From the NCBI GenBank assembly GCA_030674185.1, contig JAPXFY010000022.1:48917697-48981696 (forward strand): 64,000 bases of DNA, given 5' to 3'. The position numbers and the translations under genes were made by a program. This DNA is from Monoplex corrugatus. Its lineage: Eukaryota > Mollusca > Gastropoda > Littorinimorpha > Ranellidae. Of the stretch, positions 23,361-35,974 are shown piece by piece. Every line of letters starts with the position of its first letter. Within the stretch, counting starts at the first letter, position 1. The notes under the pieces are model-generated. The model searched no databases and was not told the DNA's origin. It saw only the letters and a list, made by a program, of their open reading frames with translations.

Positions 23361-23689
23361 GGTCACACCCATTCCACACATACACACAAAACTGGTCCAG
23401 GAACTGTCATAGTCATGTATTTGTTGTTGCTGCTTTCCGTTCTTGTATGGGCTACATTCTTCTCTTTTTAACAGACGGAACGTTTCCCTTTTTTCCCTCC
23501 CCTTTTTCTTTTCTCCTATTTTTCCTTTTCTCTCTTTTTCCACCTGACCTAGCACAAACCTGTAAATACAAACACAATGAAAGCAAAGAAGGACTTTTGT
23601 CCATATCAACGAGCTATTATTTCCAAATAGCCCACCACAGCCATGATCTGACCCAACAGCAAAGTGCTGCACACTCAAAATGTCAGCAT
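23361..23689. other. Non-coding stretch, no feature seen
   Basis: Mixed and pyrimidine-rich sequence with no ORF of credible composition and no repeat I can define. Confidence 0.5.
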
Positions 23690-24290
23690 AGTCCCAATAC
23701 ATGGCCCACCAGCCTGAGGTTGAGGTCACTCCTGCATGTGTGCTGCCACCTACAGAGTGCTGGACTCTTGGTGGACATTAGCACTAGACTGCTGCCATCG
23801 CAAACCCAGCCTGAAGGCAGCGGTACTCCCATCTTGAGTGTGCTGCCACCTACAGTGTGCTGGGCTCTTGATGGTTGCACGTCATGTCAGATCGAAGTCA
23901 ATACTTCATTGTTCCCATCACAAGACCAGTCTGAAGATGGGAACACTCCCCTCTGATTATGCTGCCATCACAAAACCAGCCTGAAGGCAGCGGCACTCCC
24001 ATCTTGAGTGTGCTGCCACCTACAGTGTGCTGGGCTCTTGATGGCTGCACGTCATGTCAGATCGAAGTCAATACTTCATTGTTCCCATCACAAAACCAGC
24101 CTGAAGATGGGAACATTCCCTTCTAACTGTGAGGCCATTTCCAGTACCTAGGGCTCTTGGTGGACAGCACCTCTTCCCATATGCAAACTAGCCTAAGACA
24201 GTCGCACTCCCTTCGAGTGTGCTGCCACCTATAGTGTGCTGGTATTGTGCACATCATGTCACGTCATTGTCAAGACCAGCTGGGTGGACC
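23690..24290. repeat. Tandem ~170-bp repeat
   Basis: Two close copies (about 23800-23965 and 23966-24130) share 'cctgaaggcagcgg', 'actcccatcttgagtgtgct', 'gccacctacagtgtgctggg' and 'cacgtcatgtcagatcgaag'. Poorer copies extend on both sides (from about 23690 and to 24290). It is not coding. Confidence 0.8.
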
Positions 24291-24704
24291 AGGTCCTAAG
24301 TGGGAAGCGTTTACTGTGAAATTGCTATTCACGAATTTTGTGAACACTTTGACAACAGGGACTGAAAACATTTTGTCACACTGCTTTGCTTTCATCTTGT
24401 TAACATTCTGACAAGAGTTACTTAACTCTGGGGAAAGTTTCAATGATGGTGTACTGAAAACATACTGCCCTGCTCAGATACTAGTTGTGCATCACAAGTT
24501 TACTGAAATCTATGGAAAACATTACAATAAAGTGTAATAAATGATTGTAGTTCTGTAAATCAAAAACCACAATCTATGGGGGAAAGTTCTTAATCTGACA
24601 ATTTTCTGTCTACCTCAACACAAATTTCATGGCACTATGCAGTTCCATGTCCACAGTTTAAAAGACAAAAACACCACCCATGGCATGAGTACAACCTGTG
24701 TCAT
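24291..24704. other. Non-coding stretch, no feature seen
   Basis: Ordinary AT-moderate sequence without ORFs, repeats or splice-bounded segments that I can defend. Confidence 0.5.
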
Positions 24705-25225
24705 TGTTATTTTTGTTTAAAGCCCAGCTGACAGTGTAAAGCCATATCAGGTCTATGACAGTTTCAAAACATACACAATACTTCAACAGCATTAAAAAAA
24801 AAAGGGAAAAAAAGTATACTTATAAATGCATTCACACACATAATCTAAGGAGATGCCCCTGGCACTGACCACTCCATCCAATTTATCGCACAGGGGAATT
24901 AAAAAACACCTGAATACAAATACAAATGTAACCAAGGACACTAGCACATACACACAAAATTGCTTCCGCATATCTCACCTCCCTAGAGCCAAAAATGCAC
25001 CTAATACATGTACCCAATTATCCATCCTAATAAAAAGTATGCAAGACTTTATTGGACACATACAGGTGAATGGACCAGCAAGGCAGAAAATGATAAGAGG
25101 AAATGACAGAAAGCAAAGGAGGAAGAAACAAAGAGAGTGATAGAAAAGAGGAAATTCCTAGCACAGAATTTCCAGAAGGTGGGGATACTATTTATACTGA
25201 AAGAGCCCCCGGCATCCCCACAGGG
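24705..25225 (-). mobile_element. Family A repeat, near full-length copy
   Basis: Matches 21345-21900 throughout: 'gccatatcaggtctatgac' at its 3' side, 'ctaaggagatgcccctggca' in the middle, 'aatacatgtacccaattatc', and finally 'ctgaaagagcccccggcatc' at the 5' side near 25200-25220. It has no ORF. The left flank keeps the T/A-rich 'ttatttttgtttaa' tail. Confidence 0.75.
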
Positions 25226-25517
25226 GTACAACGTGTGTTAACAACTTACGTAAACATAGCGTTCAGACAGGTCACATGCACACCTGATGCACACACACAC
25301 CTTTAAAATCAAGACACTCGCACAAATATAAAAAAAATACCCGCCCTCAAACACACAACCACATTACACGCACACATACACTCTGCACACATTCCCGCAT
25401 ACACACACACACGAAAGATAGCCAAACACATACCCAACACATACATATATGCATAATAAACACACACACAACACTCACTCATACACACACTAAACAGATG
25501 TAAACAAGTAATCAATC

Positions 25518-25572
<55 letters not shown>

Positions 25573-26098
25573 ACACACTATTATCAATAACAAAACACTC
25601 ACGCAAATACCAAAAAATACCTGCCCTCAAAAAACAAAAACAAAAAACAAACAAAAAAACACCACACACACACTTATTTCTTCTTCTTGTTTTTGTTTAA
25701 AACCCAGCTGACTGCGTACAGCCATATCAGGTCTATAATCATTTTAAAGCACATACGAAACTTCAACGCAAAATAAATTAAAAATAAAACAAAGTAAGTA
25801 TACGTGTCAGTGCATTCGCGCACATTTGCTATCAACATTTTTTGTTATAAACCTCTCTCCAGTTACACACACACACTGTTTCAACTCTCTGAGGAAAAGA
25901 TGGGAAAAAATGATACAAAATGATTACGATGATGATCCCAATGAAAATAATATACTCATGATCATTATAATATCAATAATACAGACTCTCTTCCCTACAA
26001 TCAGCTTAACACAAAGTCCACCAGAATCACACTCATGAAAATCAACACATATAGTGATATACCCCTCACAGCTTCTGAAGGGCTGTCACACTCACAGT

Positions 26099-26134
<36 letters not shown>

Positions 26135-26434
26135 TGATATCAATAAGGCACACAAATACCAAAAAAAAATACCCGCCCTCAAAAGCACACACACACACAA
26201 ACACACAACCACATTACACACAAACACATACACTCCTCAACGCACGCACACACACACGCCCCACACACACATTCCTCCGTCTAATATCACTTATAGTGAA
26301 AAGACGTTAAATTAAAGAACGAACGAACACACACACACACAAGCAAGATACCCACACACATACATGTATACATAAATAAACACACTCACTCACACACACA
26401 CACACTTAAGAGATGGTCAAGTAATCTTCACACA
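25226..26434. repeat. CA-rich compound satellite, block 1
   Basis: Repeated modules: 'atcaataacaaaacactc', 'caaataccaaaaaatacc', 'gccctcaaa', CA-runs, 'cacattacacacacacata', 'gaaagatagccaaacacata', 'acatgtatacataaa' and 'agagatggtcaagtaatc'. It includes a family A 3' fragment (25683-25835) and one copy of a ~260-bp module (about 25845-26095) with 'ttcaactctctgaggaaaag' and 'cctcacagcttctgaagggc'. The same modules recur after the Tc1 element, so the transposon interrupts one satellite field. Confidence 0.85.
25683..25835 (-). repeat. Family A 3'-end fragment inside the satellite
   Basis: The block 'gtttaaaacccagctgactg' followed by 'gccatatcaggtctataatc' equals one end of family A. The same end piece recurs at 28500-28600 and 30628-30722, embedded in the same satellite modules, so it has been co-amplified with the satellite. 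Confidence 0.7.
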
Positions 26435-26436
26435 TA

Positions 26437-28052
26437 TACTACACGTCATTATTGAAGGGCCAGGAACGTTTTTGAGTCAATTTTTGAAAGGAGAAATAAC
26501 CTATTTTCTCTTACTCTTTTCTCCAATTCGTTGCCGTAACTGAATGGATAAGAGCTCAGACAACATTGCAGTTTCCTTTTGGCACGTGTTTGGGGATTTG
26601 CCGATTTGCAATGGGCGGCCCAAGGAAGACAATTTCCACACGAAATTGTCGAATCTTCAGCAGGGTCTCTCTGACGACGCAGGCAAGGTAGCGACAAAAT
26701 TCGCTTTGCACGTGCAAGGCAAGCCCTTTCTGAACACTACTCCAGCCAAAGTTGCCCGCAGACGAGGATAAAAAGGACCCGTTCTTGGTTGTTTTAACCA
26801 TGCTTGCAAGACGACGGATGACGGATGAGCAGCGGGGGAGAGCCCTCGCTCTGCTTGATGAAGGCCTAGCGCAGCGGGAAGTTGCTAGACGACTTGAAGT
26901 GTCGCATTCCACAATCCAGAGACTGCTGGAGCGCTTCAATGAGACTGGAGCAGTCCAGGAAAGGCGTCACACGGGTCGACCCAGAGTAACGACAAGACAG
27001 CAAGACCGCTACCTTGCCCTCTCTGTCCTGAGGGAAAGGGCATCCACTGCGGTGACCTTGAGGGGTCAGCTGAGGGACGCAACAGGTGCTAACATCAGCT
27101 GCAGCACGGTGAGAAGACGGCTACATGAGGCAAACTTGAGGTCACGGAGACCGGCCGTCCGACCCATGCTGTCACCGGTCAACAGAGTGCGCCGCATGAC
27201 CTGGGCCAGGGAGCACGTGACCTGGACAAGGCAACAGTGGGCCCGGGTCTTGTTTTCGGATGAGTCCAGGTTCACCCTGACCTTTAACGATGGCCGGGCT
27301 CGGGTGTGGCGACGTCAAGGGGAGAGGTTCGCTGACGCCACTGTCCAAGAGCATAACCGGTACGGCGGCGGGTCGGTGATGGTGTGGGGTGGCATGAGCT
27401 GTGGTACCCGGACCCCCCTGCTCCCCATTGACGGCATCCTGAACGGGGTCCGGTACCGGGACGAGGTTCTGGCGGCCGTGGCACTGCCTGCGCTTGTGGA
27501 CCTTGGTCAAGGCGCCATCTTCCAGGACGACAATGCACCTGCGCATCGAGCACGCCTTGTGACCGACTTCCTGGAGCAGCATGAAGTCGTCCGTATGGCC
27601 TGGCCAGCGTGCTCACCTGACCTGAACCCAATTGAACACCTCTGGGATGTGCTCGGGAGGCGCATCAGGGACAACCACCCCCCACCGGGCACCCTGGCCA
27701 GGCTGGTCGACATCCTGCAGATCGAGTGGGCGGCCATCCCTCAGGACACACTCCGTACCCTTGTGGGGTCGATGCATCGGCGCTGTGAAGCATGCATCCA
27801 GGCTCGGGGCGGACACACGCGATATTGAAAACAGATTGGCCAAATCTGACACTTTCTGTTTTTTGAAAAGGGGGGGATGTTCCTTTAAATGCATGTGCTG
27901 TTCACTAATGGGTCATTGTGCTAATTTCTTTTTCCAAAACAGGTGTGGAAATGATGAAATAAAACATAGAATCAATTCTAAACATTGTCAATTATTTCAA
28001 CTTAAAATTAGAGAGGAAGGAAGAACTGGCCCTTAAATTATGATTAGGAGTA
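26437..28052 (+). mobile_element. Tc1/mariner DNA transposon, copy 1, apparently intact (1616 bp)
   Basis: Flanked by TA (26435-26436 and 28053-28054). The ends are imperfect inverted repeats: left TACTACACGTCATTATTGAA, then GGGCCAG; right, in reverse complement, TACTCCTAATCATAATTTAA, then GGGCCAG. It has one transposase gene (26800-27828) and a TATA-like ATAAAAAGG (about 26769) just upstream. It is nearly identical to the copy at 38530-40144, so transposition was recent. It sits in CA-rich satellite DNA. Confidence 0.95.
26800..27828 (+). CDS. Tc1/mariner transposase, DD34E, intact
   Basis: 342 residues, a normal Tc1 length. Residues about 5-60 form the first helix-turn-helix (MTDEQRGRALALLDEG, then REVARRLEVSHSTIQRLLER), followed by a GRP linker (TGRPRVTT) that usually contacts DNA. 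A second DNA-binding helix set spans about 75-125. The catalytic triad is visible: D in FSDESRF, D in FQDDNAPAH and E in SPDLNPIEHLW, with 34 residues between the second D and the E. The enzyme cuts and pastes the element at TA sites. I start at 26800 because copy 2 begins at the same methionine. The longer frame from 26752 exists only through a 1-bp deletion upstream. It differs from copy 2 at about four residues. There are no stops or frameshifts. Confidence 0.95.
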   Translation: MLARRRMTDEQRGRALALLDEGLAQREVARRLEVSHSTIQRLLERFNETGAVQERRHTGRPRVTTRQQDRYLALSVLRERASTAVTLRGQLRDATGANISCSTVRRRLHEANLRSRRPAVRPMLSPVNRVRRMTWAREHVTWTRQQWARVLFSDESRFTLTFNDGRARVWRRQGERFADATVQEHNRYGGGSVMVWGGMSCGTRTPLLPIDGILNGVRYRDEVLAAVALPALVDLGQGAIFQDDNAPAHRARLVTDFLEQHEVVRMAWPACSPDLNPIEHLWDVLGRRIRDNHPPPGTLARLVDILQIEWAAIPQDTLRTLVGSMHRRCEACIQARGGHTRY

Positions 28053-28165
28053 TATACTTTAATAAAAATAACGCACACTTTTAATATGAATAACAAACAA
28101 AAAACAACAAAAACACACACACACACCACCACAAACACATTACACACACACATACACTCCTGAAG

Positions 28166-28209
<44 letters not shown>

Positions 28210-28985
28210 AAGATGGTCAAACACATACCCCCACACATACATGTATACATAAACACGCACACAACATTCACTCACACACATGCACACTAAAGAGATGGTC
28301 AAGTAATCAATCTTTACACATACGTCCACACGCACGCACACACACGCATGCGCACGCATGCGCACACACACACACACACACACTTCAATATCGATAACGA
28401 AACACCCACGCAAATACCAAAATACCTGCCCTCAAAAGAACAAACAAAATGAATAAATAAATTTTTTTAAAAACACACACACAAACACAATTGCTTTGTT
28501 GTTTTCATGTTTTTGTTTAAAACCGAGCTGACTGCATAGAGCCATATCAGGGCTATAACAGTTGCAAAAGCACATACAAAACTTCAACAGCAAAAAAAAC
28601 AACAACAAAAAAACAAAAAAAACACAACCACAAATACATTACACACACATATACAGTCCCGAACTCACACACACATGAAAGATGGTCAAACACCCCCACA
28701 CATACATGTATACATAAACACACACACACACTAAAGAGATGGTCAAGTAATCAATCTCACACATACGTGCACACACACACAGACAAAAATACACTTAAAT
28801 ATCAATAACGAAACACCCATGCACATACCAAAATACCTGCCCTCAAAAAAAAAAAAAAAAAAAAAAAGTACACGTCAATGCATTTGCACACATTTGGTAT
28901 TGACTTTTTTGTTATCAACCTATCTCCAGTTACCCACACACATTCTGTTTCAACTCTCTGAGGAAAAGATGGGAAGAAATGATAC

Positions 28986-29021
28986 AAATGATGATGATGA
29001 TGATGATGATCATCATCATCC
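28986..29021. repeat. (GAT)n/(ATC)n inverted microsatellite
   Basis: A run of GAT triplets passes directly into a run of ATC triplets, giving a perfect palindrome without a spacer. It is the shorter version of the structure at 31183-31247. Confidence 0.85.
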
Positions 29022-29490
29022 CAATGAGAATAATATACTCATGATAATGATAATATCAATAATAATGATGTACAGACTCTCTCCCCCACAATCAGCTTAA
29101 TACAAAGTCCACCAGAATCACGCTATGAAAATCAATACATATACCCCTCACAGCTTCTGAAGGGCTGTCGCACTCATAGGAAACAACACACAACACACAC
29201 ACTTTAATATCAATAACAAGACACTCGCACAAATACCAAAAAAATACCCGCCCTCAAAAAAACACACACACACACACAACCAAATACACATTACACAGCC
29301 ACATACACTCCCGAACGCACACACACACACACACACAACCAAAAACACATTACACAGCCACATACACTCCCGAATGCACACACACACTCACACATATGAA
29401 AGATGGTCAAACACGTACCCAAACACATAAATAAACACACAACACTCACTCACACACACACACATTAAATAGATGGTCAAGTAATCAATC

Positions 29491-29529
<39 letters not shown>

Positions 29530-29750
29530 TAACATCAAGACACTCGCACAAATACCAAAAAATACCCGCCGTCAAACACACACACACACAACCACATTAC
29601 ACACACACATACACTCTGCACACATTCCCGTATACACACACGCATGAAAGATAGTCAAACACATACCCACACAAATGCATATTTATGCATAAACTCACAC
29701 ACACAACACTCACTCACACACACACTAAAGAGATGGTCAAGTAATCAATC

Positions 29751-29807
<57 letters not shown>

Positions 29808-31182
29808 TGATATCAATAACAAGGCACACAAATACCAACAAAAAAAATATCCGACCTCAAAAACACACACACACACACAAACACATTACACACAAACACA
29901 TACACTCCTGAACGCATACACACACACACGCCCCCCCCCCCCCCCACACACACACACACAAGCAAGATGGTCAAATACATACCCACACACGTACATGTAT
30001 ACATAAACACAAACACTCTCTCACACACACACACTTAAGAGATGGTCAAGTAATCTTCACACATACGAGCGCGCGCACACACACACATATACTTTAATAA
30101 CAATAACAAAACACCTACACAAATACCAAATAATACCTGCCCTAAACACACACACACGCACACACATACACACACATACACATTTTAATATGAATAACAA
30201 GACACTCGCACAAATACAAAAAAAAACAACCCCACCCTTAAAAAAAAATACAAAAAAACAACAAAAACACACACACACAATCACAAACACGTTACACACA
30301 CACATACACTCCTGAACGCACGCACACACACACACATGAAAGATGGTCAAACACATACCCACACACATACATGTATACACAAACACGAACACAACATTCA
30401 CTCACACACATACACACTAAAGAGACGGTCAAGTAATCAATCTACACACATACGTCCACACGCACGCACACACACACACACGCGCGCCACACACACACAC
30501 ACACACACAAATACACTTCAATAACGATAACAAAACACCCACGCAAATACCAAAATACCTGCCCTCAAAACAAAAATAAATAAATAAATAAATAAAAAAA
30601 ACATGCACACACACACACAATTGCTTTGTTGTTTTCATGTTTTTGTTTAAAACCGCGCTGACTGCATAGAGCCATATCAGGGCTATAACAGTTGCAAAGC
30701 ACATATAAAACTTCAACAGCAAAAAAACCCAAAAAAAAACACAAACATTACACACACATATACACTCCCAAACTCACACACACACACACGAAAGATGGTC
30801 AAACACCCCCACACATACATGTATACATAAACACACGAATGATAGTCAAACACCCCCACACATACATGTATACATAAACACACACACAAAACACACACAC
30901 AACACTCGCACACACACTAAAGAGATGGTCAAGCAATTAATCTCACACATACGTGCACACACACAAACACAAATACACTTTAATATCAATAACGAAACAC
31001 CCATACACATACCAAAATACCTGCCCTCAAAAAAACCAAAAAAAAACAAAAACAAAAACAAAAGTACACGTCAATGCATTTGCACACATTTGGTATCGAC
31101 TTTTTTGGTATCAACCTATTTCCAGTTACCCACACACACTGTTTCAACTCTGAGGAAAAGATGGGAAGAAATGATACAAACG

Positions 31183-31184
31183 AC

Positions 31185-31229
<45 letters not shown>

Positions 31230-31247
31230 CATCATCATCATCATCAT
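31183..31247. repeat. Long (GAT)n/(ATC)n inverted microsatellite
   Basis: About 15 GAT triplets followed by six or seven ATC triplets. The junction GATGATCATC is palindromic, so at least 18 bp on each side can pair as a hairpin. A third version with interruptions lies at about 31840-31900. Confidence 0.85.
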
Positions 31248-31630
31248 CCCAATGAGAATAATATACTGATGATAATGATATCAATAACAATGATGTACAG
31301 ACTCTCTCCCCCACAATCAGCTTAACACAAAGTCCACCAGAATCACACTGATATGAAAATCAATACATATACCCCTCACAGCTTCTGAAGGGCTGTCACA
31401 CTCATAGGAAACACACACACTTTAATATCAATAACAAGACACTCGCACAAATACCAAAAAAATACCCGCCCTCAAAACACACACACACACAACCAAAAAC
31501 ACATTACACACCCACATACACTCCCGAACGCACACACACACGCACATATGAAAGATGGTCAAACACATACCCAAACGCATACATAAACACACAACACACA
31601 CATTAAAGAGATGGTCAAGTAATCAATCTT

Positions 31631-31675
<45 letters not shown>

Positions 31676-32366
31676 TACACTTTAATATCAATAACAAGAC
31701 ACTCGCACAAATACAAAACAATACCTGCCCTCAAAAATAAACAAACAACACACACATTTTTTTGTATTAACCTCACTCCAGTTACCCACACACGCTCTGT
31801 TTCAACTCTCTGCGGAAAAGATGGGAAGAAATGTTACAAATAATGATGATGATGATGATCCTCATGATGATGATGATGATGATCATCATCATCATCATAC
31901 CAATGAGAATAATACATTCATGATTATGATAATAATAATGATGTACAGATTCTCTCCCCCACAATGATGTACAGACTCTCTCCCCCACAATCAGTTTTAA
32001 CACAAAATCCACAAGAATTACACTGATAGGAAAATCAACTCACAGCTTCTGAAGAGCTGTCACACTTACAGGAAACACACACACACACACACACTTTCAT
32101 AACAAAACACTCACACAAATACCAAAAAAACACCCGCCCTAAAAAAATTCTAAACACACACACACACACATCACACTTTGCCCACTTTCATCTCAGTATC
32201 AATTTGTCATTATCACCAATTACCCCACACTCTTTAAAAAACAAAAATAAAAAAAAATAACAAAAACAGAGTGATATCTTTATAAAAAAATAAAAATAAA
32301 AAAGCCTTCCATTCACGACACACATACACTGAAAATATATACAAAACGAAAACAAAAGAGAATGCT

Positions 32367-32485
<119 letters not shown>

Positions 32486-32670
32486 TTTCTCTCTCTGTAA
32501 ACACAATACTGTAAAAAAAAAAAAAAATTCTAAATACACAGAATACCAATACTGGAAAACACACACACAACACACCCACTTTAATACCAATAACAAAACA
32601 CACAAATACTAAAAAAAAAAAAACCTGCCCTAAAACACACACACACACATTACATACACACATACACTCC

Positions 32671-32736
<66 letters not shown>

Positions 32737-32869
32737 TGGTCCAGTAATCAATCTTCACACACACACGCACACACATACACTTTAATAGCAATAACAAAAC
32801 ACTCACACATTGCCAAACATACCTTCCCTAAAGTGGAAAAAAGCCACTCAGTGACTCACACACACAACT

Positions 32870-33412
32870 GTTTTGTATTTTTACTATTTTTGGTTTAAAA
32901 ACCAGCCAACTGCGTACAGCCATATCAGGGCTATAACCGTTTCAAAGCACACACAAAACTTCAACAGCAAAAGAAAAAAAAAAGTACGTACACAAGTCAA
33001 TGCATTTGCCCACAAAATCTAAGGAGATGCTCCCTGCACTGACCACTCCATCCAATTTATCGCACAGAGGATTTAAAAAATACACCTTAATACAAATTTA
33101 AACATTCAGGACACAAAAACATATATAAAAACGGGCATAAGTTACCTACAATTCCTTTCGCATATCTCACTTCCCTAGAGTCAAAAATACACTTAATACA
33201 TGTACCCAATTATCAAGAGAAAGTATGTAAGACTTTATCGAACACATACAGGTGAATGGACCAGCAAGGCAGAAAATGATAGGAAGAAATGACAGAAAGC
33301 AAAGGAGGAAGAAACAATCAAAGAGAGTGACAGAAAAGAGTTAATTTCTAGCACAGAATTTCCAGAAGGTGGAATACTATTTATATTGAAAGAGCCCCCG
33401 GCATCCCACGGG
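32870..33412 (-). mobile_element. Family A repeat, near full-length copy
   Basis: Aligns with 21345-21900 and 24705-25225: 'gccatatcagggctataacc', 'tctaaggagatgctccctgc', 'cttaatacatgtacccaatt', 'gacagaaagcaaaggaggaa' and 'gaaagagcccccggcatccc' in order. The right end at about 33412 runs straight into a CA microsatellite (33420-33485), like the satellite junctions elsewhere. Confidence 0.75.
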
Positions 33413-33420
33413 AAACACAA

Positions 33421-33486
<66 letters not shown>

Positions 33487-33830
33487 TGATATCAATAACA
33501 CTCACACGAATACCAAACAATACCCGCCCACCCGCCTTAAAAAAAAAACCCACCTACAACCACATTACACACACACACACCACTACTAAAGACATGGTCA
33601 AATGATCAATCTTCACACAAAAACCAAACAAAAATCTTCACTTTGACATCAGCACAAAATGTTTTCCCCATAATTTTTACAGTAAACACAAGCAGATCTA
33701 GTCTGGTCAATCAAATCTTTGCACTGATCCAATGTTTCCCCTACAATTTTTAAAGTACACACAAGCAGGATCTGATCTGGTCAAACAAATCTTCATGCTG
33801 ATCCAACATTGACAACAGCAGTTACACTGC
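33413..33830. repeat. CA microsatellite, satellite remnant and ~85-bp direct duplication
   Basis: A long CA run (33420-33485) and a short piece of the compound satellite (to about 33620) are followed by two direct copies of a block with 'atgttttccccataattttt' and 'ctggtcaa.caaatcttt' (about 33655-33725 and 33729-33800). Confidence 0.7.
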
Positions 33831-34245
33831 ATCTTTCAATAGCCAAGACAATTTTTCAAGGGGCCCATTCTGTCATCAAAGCAATGAGTCCATCAACAGC
33901 TCTTCTCTTTCAGACCTGCTACTGCAGTTAACAGTTTACTGTCAAGTTCCGAATTTCATGAAGAAAAACAGAAAACCATAAAGATCCATCCATAAATTCC
34001 TGAGATCCCAGAAAAATACTGTTCAAACACTTACTTGTGTACAGTGCTTTTTTTTCATATGATTAAAAGAAAAAAATATCCATTGTAATTTCTCCTGTGA
34101 AAATAATGAAGAATTTTCAATCTCAACCCTAACCACAAAAAAACTGGTTGTGGTCTAAAACTAAGACGCATTCATCAGATGTCTTCAAACTGGCCGTTGA
34201 TAGGTATATGACCTATCATTTTACATTCAACTGCTGTCTTTAAGT
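33831..34245. other. Non-coding stretch, no feature seen
   Basis: Ordinary sequence of about 400 bp with no ORF, tandem repeat or transposon end that I recognise. Confidence 0.5.
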
Positions 34246-34423
34246 TTAACCCTTTGATTCCCACACCCTATCCACCAACTGCAAAAACTTGGCCCTCTGA
34301 CTCCCTCACACCTGCAGGAAGCTGGTGGATAGGTGAGACAGTCAAAGGGCCAAGTTTTTGCTTTGCTAGCATGGTTGACAGAGCAAGATGCTGCTGGACA
34401 TGCTGTGGGAGTCAAAAGGTTAA
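34246..34423. mobile_element. MITE with TTAA flanks, fold-back (178 bp)
   Basis: The left end TTAACCCTTTGATTCCCACA (34246-34265) is matched in reverse by TGTGGGAGTCAAAAGGTTAA ending at 34423. A second inner inverted pair (CAAAAACTTGGCCCT and GGGCCAAGTTTTTG) means nearly the whole element folds back. TTAA at both edges fits a piggyBac-type target site. The superfamily is inferred from that alone. A truncated relative lies at the window end (63938-64000). Confidence 0.7.
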
Positions 34424-34589
34424 ACTGGCCAAAGACAGGTGCGTGATCTAACTCTATACAGTCTACAGCTTTCTGTCAGCTGTCCCTGAACATACAATGT
34501 GTAAAGATGCATCCATAAATAGCCCACAAAACAGACACGTTTTGACACACACAGTCTCCACTGATCAATCTCACACTTGCGTATTTATC

Positions 34590-35121
34590 TCAATTTGGTA
34601 TTAACCTCTATCCAGTTCACCACAAACACCGTTTCAACTCTGAGGAAAACATGCAGGAAAATGATACAAATAATGATAACGATTATCATCATCAATATCA
34701 CAATCATCATCATAACAATGAGAATAATATGCTCATGATAATGATATCAGTAATGATATACAGATGATAATGATGATATAATAATAATGATATACAAACT
34801 CTCTCCCCCACAATCAGATTAACACAGAATCACGCTGATATAAAAGTCAACACATATACCCCTCACAGCTTCTGAAAGGCTGTCATAATCATAGGAAACA
34901 CATACACACACACTTTAATAACAAAACACTCACAAAAATACCAAATATATACCAGCCCTAAAAAATTAAAAACACACACAACCACAAACTCATCTCACTC
35001 ACTCACACACACACACACACACACTCTCTCTCTCTCACTCACTTTGCCCACTTTCATCTCACTTATTCTCAGTATCAATTTGTCATTATCACCAATTACC
35101 CCACTTCTCAAAAAAAAACAA

Positions 35122-35172
<51 letters not shown>

Positions 35173-35333
35173 ATCCCCCCCCCCCAAAAAAAAAAAAGTA
35201 AAATGAAGTCATACATTCATGACACAAAAATGCACTCTCTCTCTCTCTCTCTCTCTCTCTGTGAACACTTTTAATTATAATATCAAAACAAAACAAAAAC
35301 AAAAAACAAAACTACACAGAATGCCACTACTGA

Positions 35334-35415
<82 letters not shown>

Positions 35416-35430
35416 ATTTTGCCTGTTTTC
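34590..35430. repeat. Satellite module copy plus CA and CT microsatellites
   Basis: About 34590-34890 is one more copy of the module with 'gtttcaactctgaggaaaa' and 'cccctcacagcttctgaaag'. CA runs (35126-35165, 35337-35414), a CT run (about 35235-35260) and A/C/G homopolymer patches follow. Confidence 0.85.
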
Positions 35431-35719
35431 TTCTTAGAATCAATTTTGTCAATATCTCTGAATACATCCTCCAACAAAATTCCTATCTGGAGTATTAAAA
35501 AAAAGGGGGGGGGAGGGAGAATGACACAATTATCTCCCTTTCTGATTAAATGCTTTCCTCCAACTGTCTTTGACATGACAAGGATCAATTCCGAAAGACC
35601 ACCTCCATTATTTTATCGGGTATATTCTACAATCAGCAAGTGACAGCACTACAAAGTCTGGTCAATTTAGTCAACAGTTTACTCTTGGTGCCTTTATTCT
35701 GCTGTATTTTGTTTTTAAT
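35431..35719. other. Non-coding, G/A homopolymer patch, no gene seen
   Basis: Mixed sequence with an A8-G9-like patch near 35497-35515 and no credible ORF. Confidence 0.5.
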
Positions 35720-35725
35720 GTAATA

Positions 35726-35968
35726 CAGGCTGGGTAAGAGAAGAAGATAGTTTCCTCTGAAAATTGGCCGGGGTCTAGGGGCAACGTCCCTGCTGGGGGG
35801 TAGCCCCCCAGAAGCTGAAGAATTTCTGTAATTTTGAGGCATTATGGATGCATTTCCTGATGGCAAATACAATTCAGTAATATTTCCTCTGAAAAAAAAT
35901 TTTTTTCCCTCTGAAACTAGGAGTTCATCCGCTGAAATTAGTGGATCCGCTGAGAGTTACCCAGCCTG
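35726..35968. mobile_element. 243-bp MITE with perfect 12-bp ends and a 6-bp target duplication
   Basis: CAGGCTGGGTAA (35726-35737) and TTACCCAGCCTG (35957-35968) are perfect inverted repeats. GTAATA flanks both sides (35720-35725 and 35969-35974). The inside has GGGGTCTAGGGGC (about 35773-35785) and a small hairpin, GGGGGGTAGCCCCCC (about 35795-35810). It is non-coding and shares its G-rich core with the MITEs at 5730 and 11870. Confidence 0.85.
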
Positions 35969-35974
35969 GTAATA

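Noticed and set aside
23169..23956. ORFs of 186 and 223 residues on opposite strands
   Set aside because: Both are driven by poly-T/poly-A and pyrimidine tracts (Phe/Ser-rich or Lys-rich) and run into the 170-bp tandem repeat.
27172..27894. Antisense ORFs of 93-136 residues across the Tc1 transposase genes (also 39266-39986)
   Set aside because: They are GC-rich shadows of the plus-strand transposase, whose motifs are complete and in order.
31074..31325. Poly-aspartate/poly-histidine protein
   Set aside because: Translation of the GAT/ATC microsatellite. The same module elsewhere lacks the frame.
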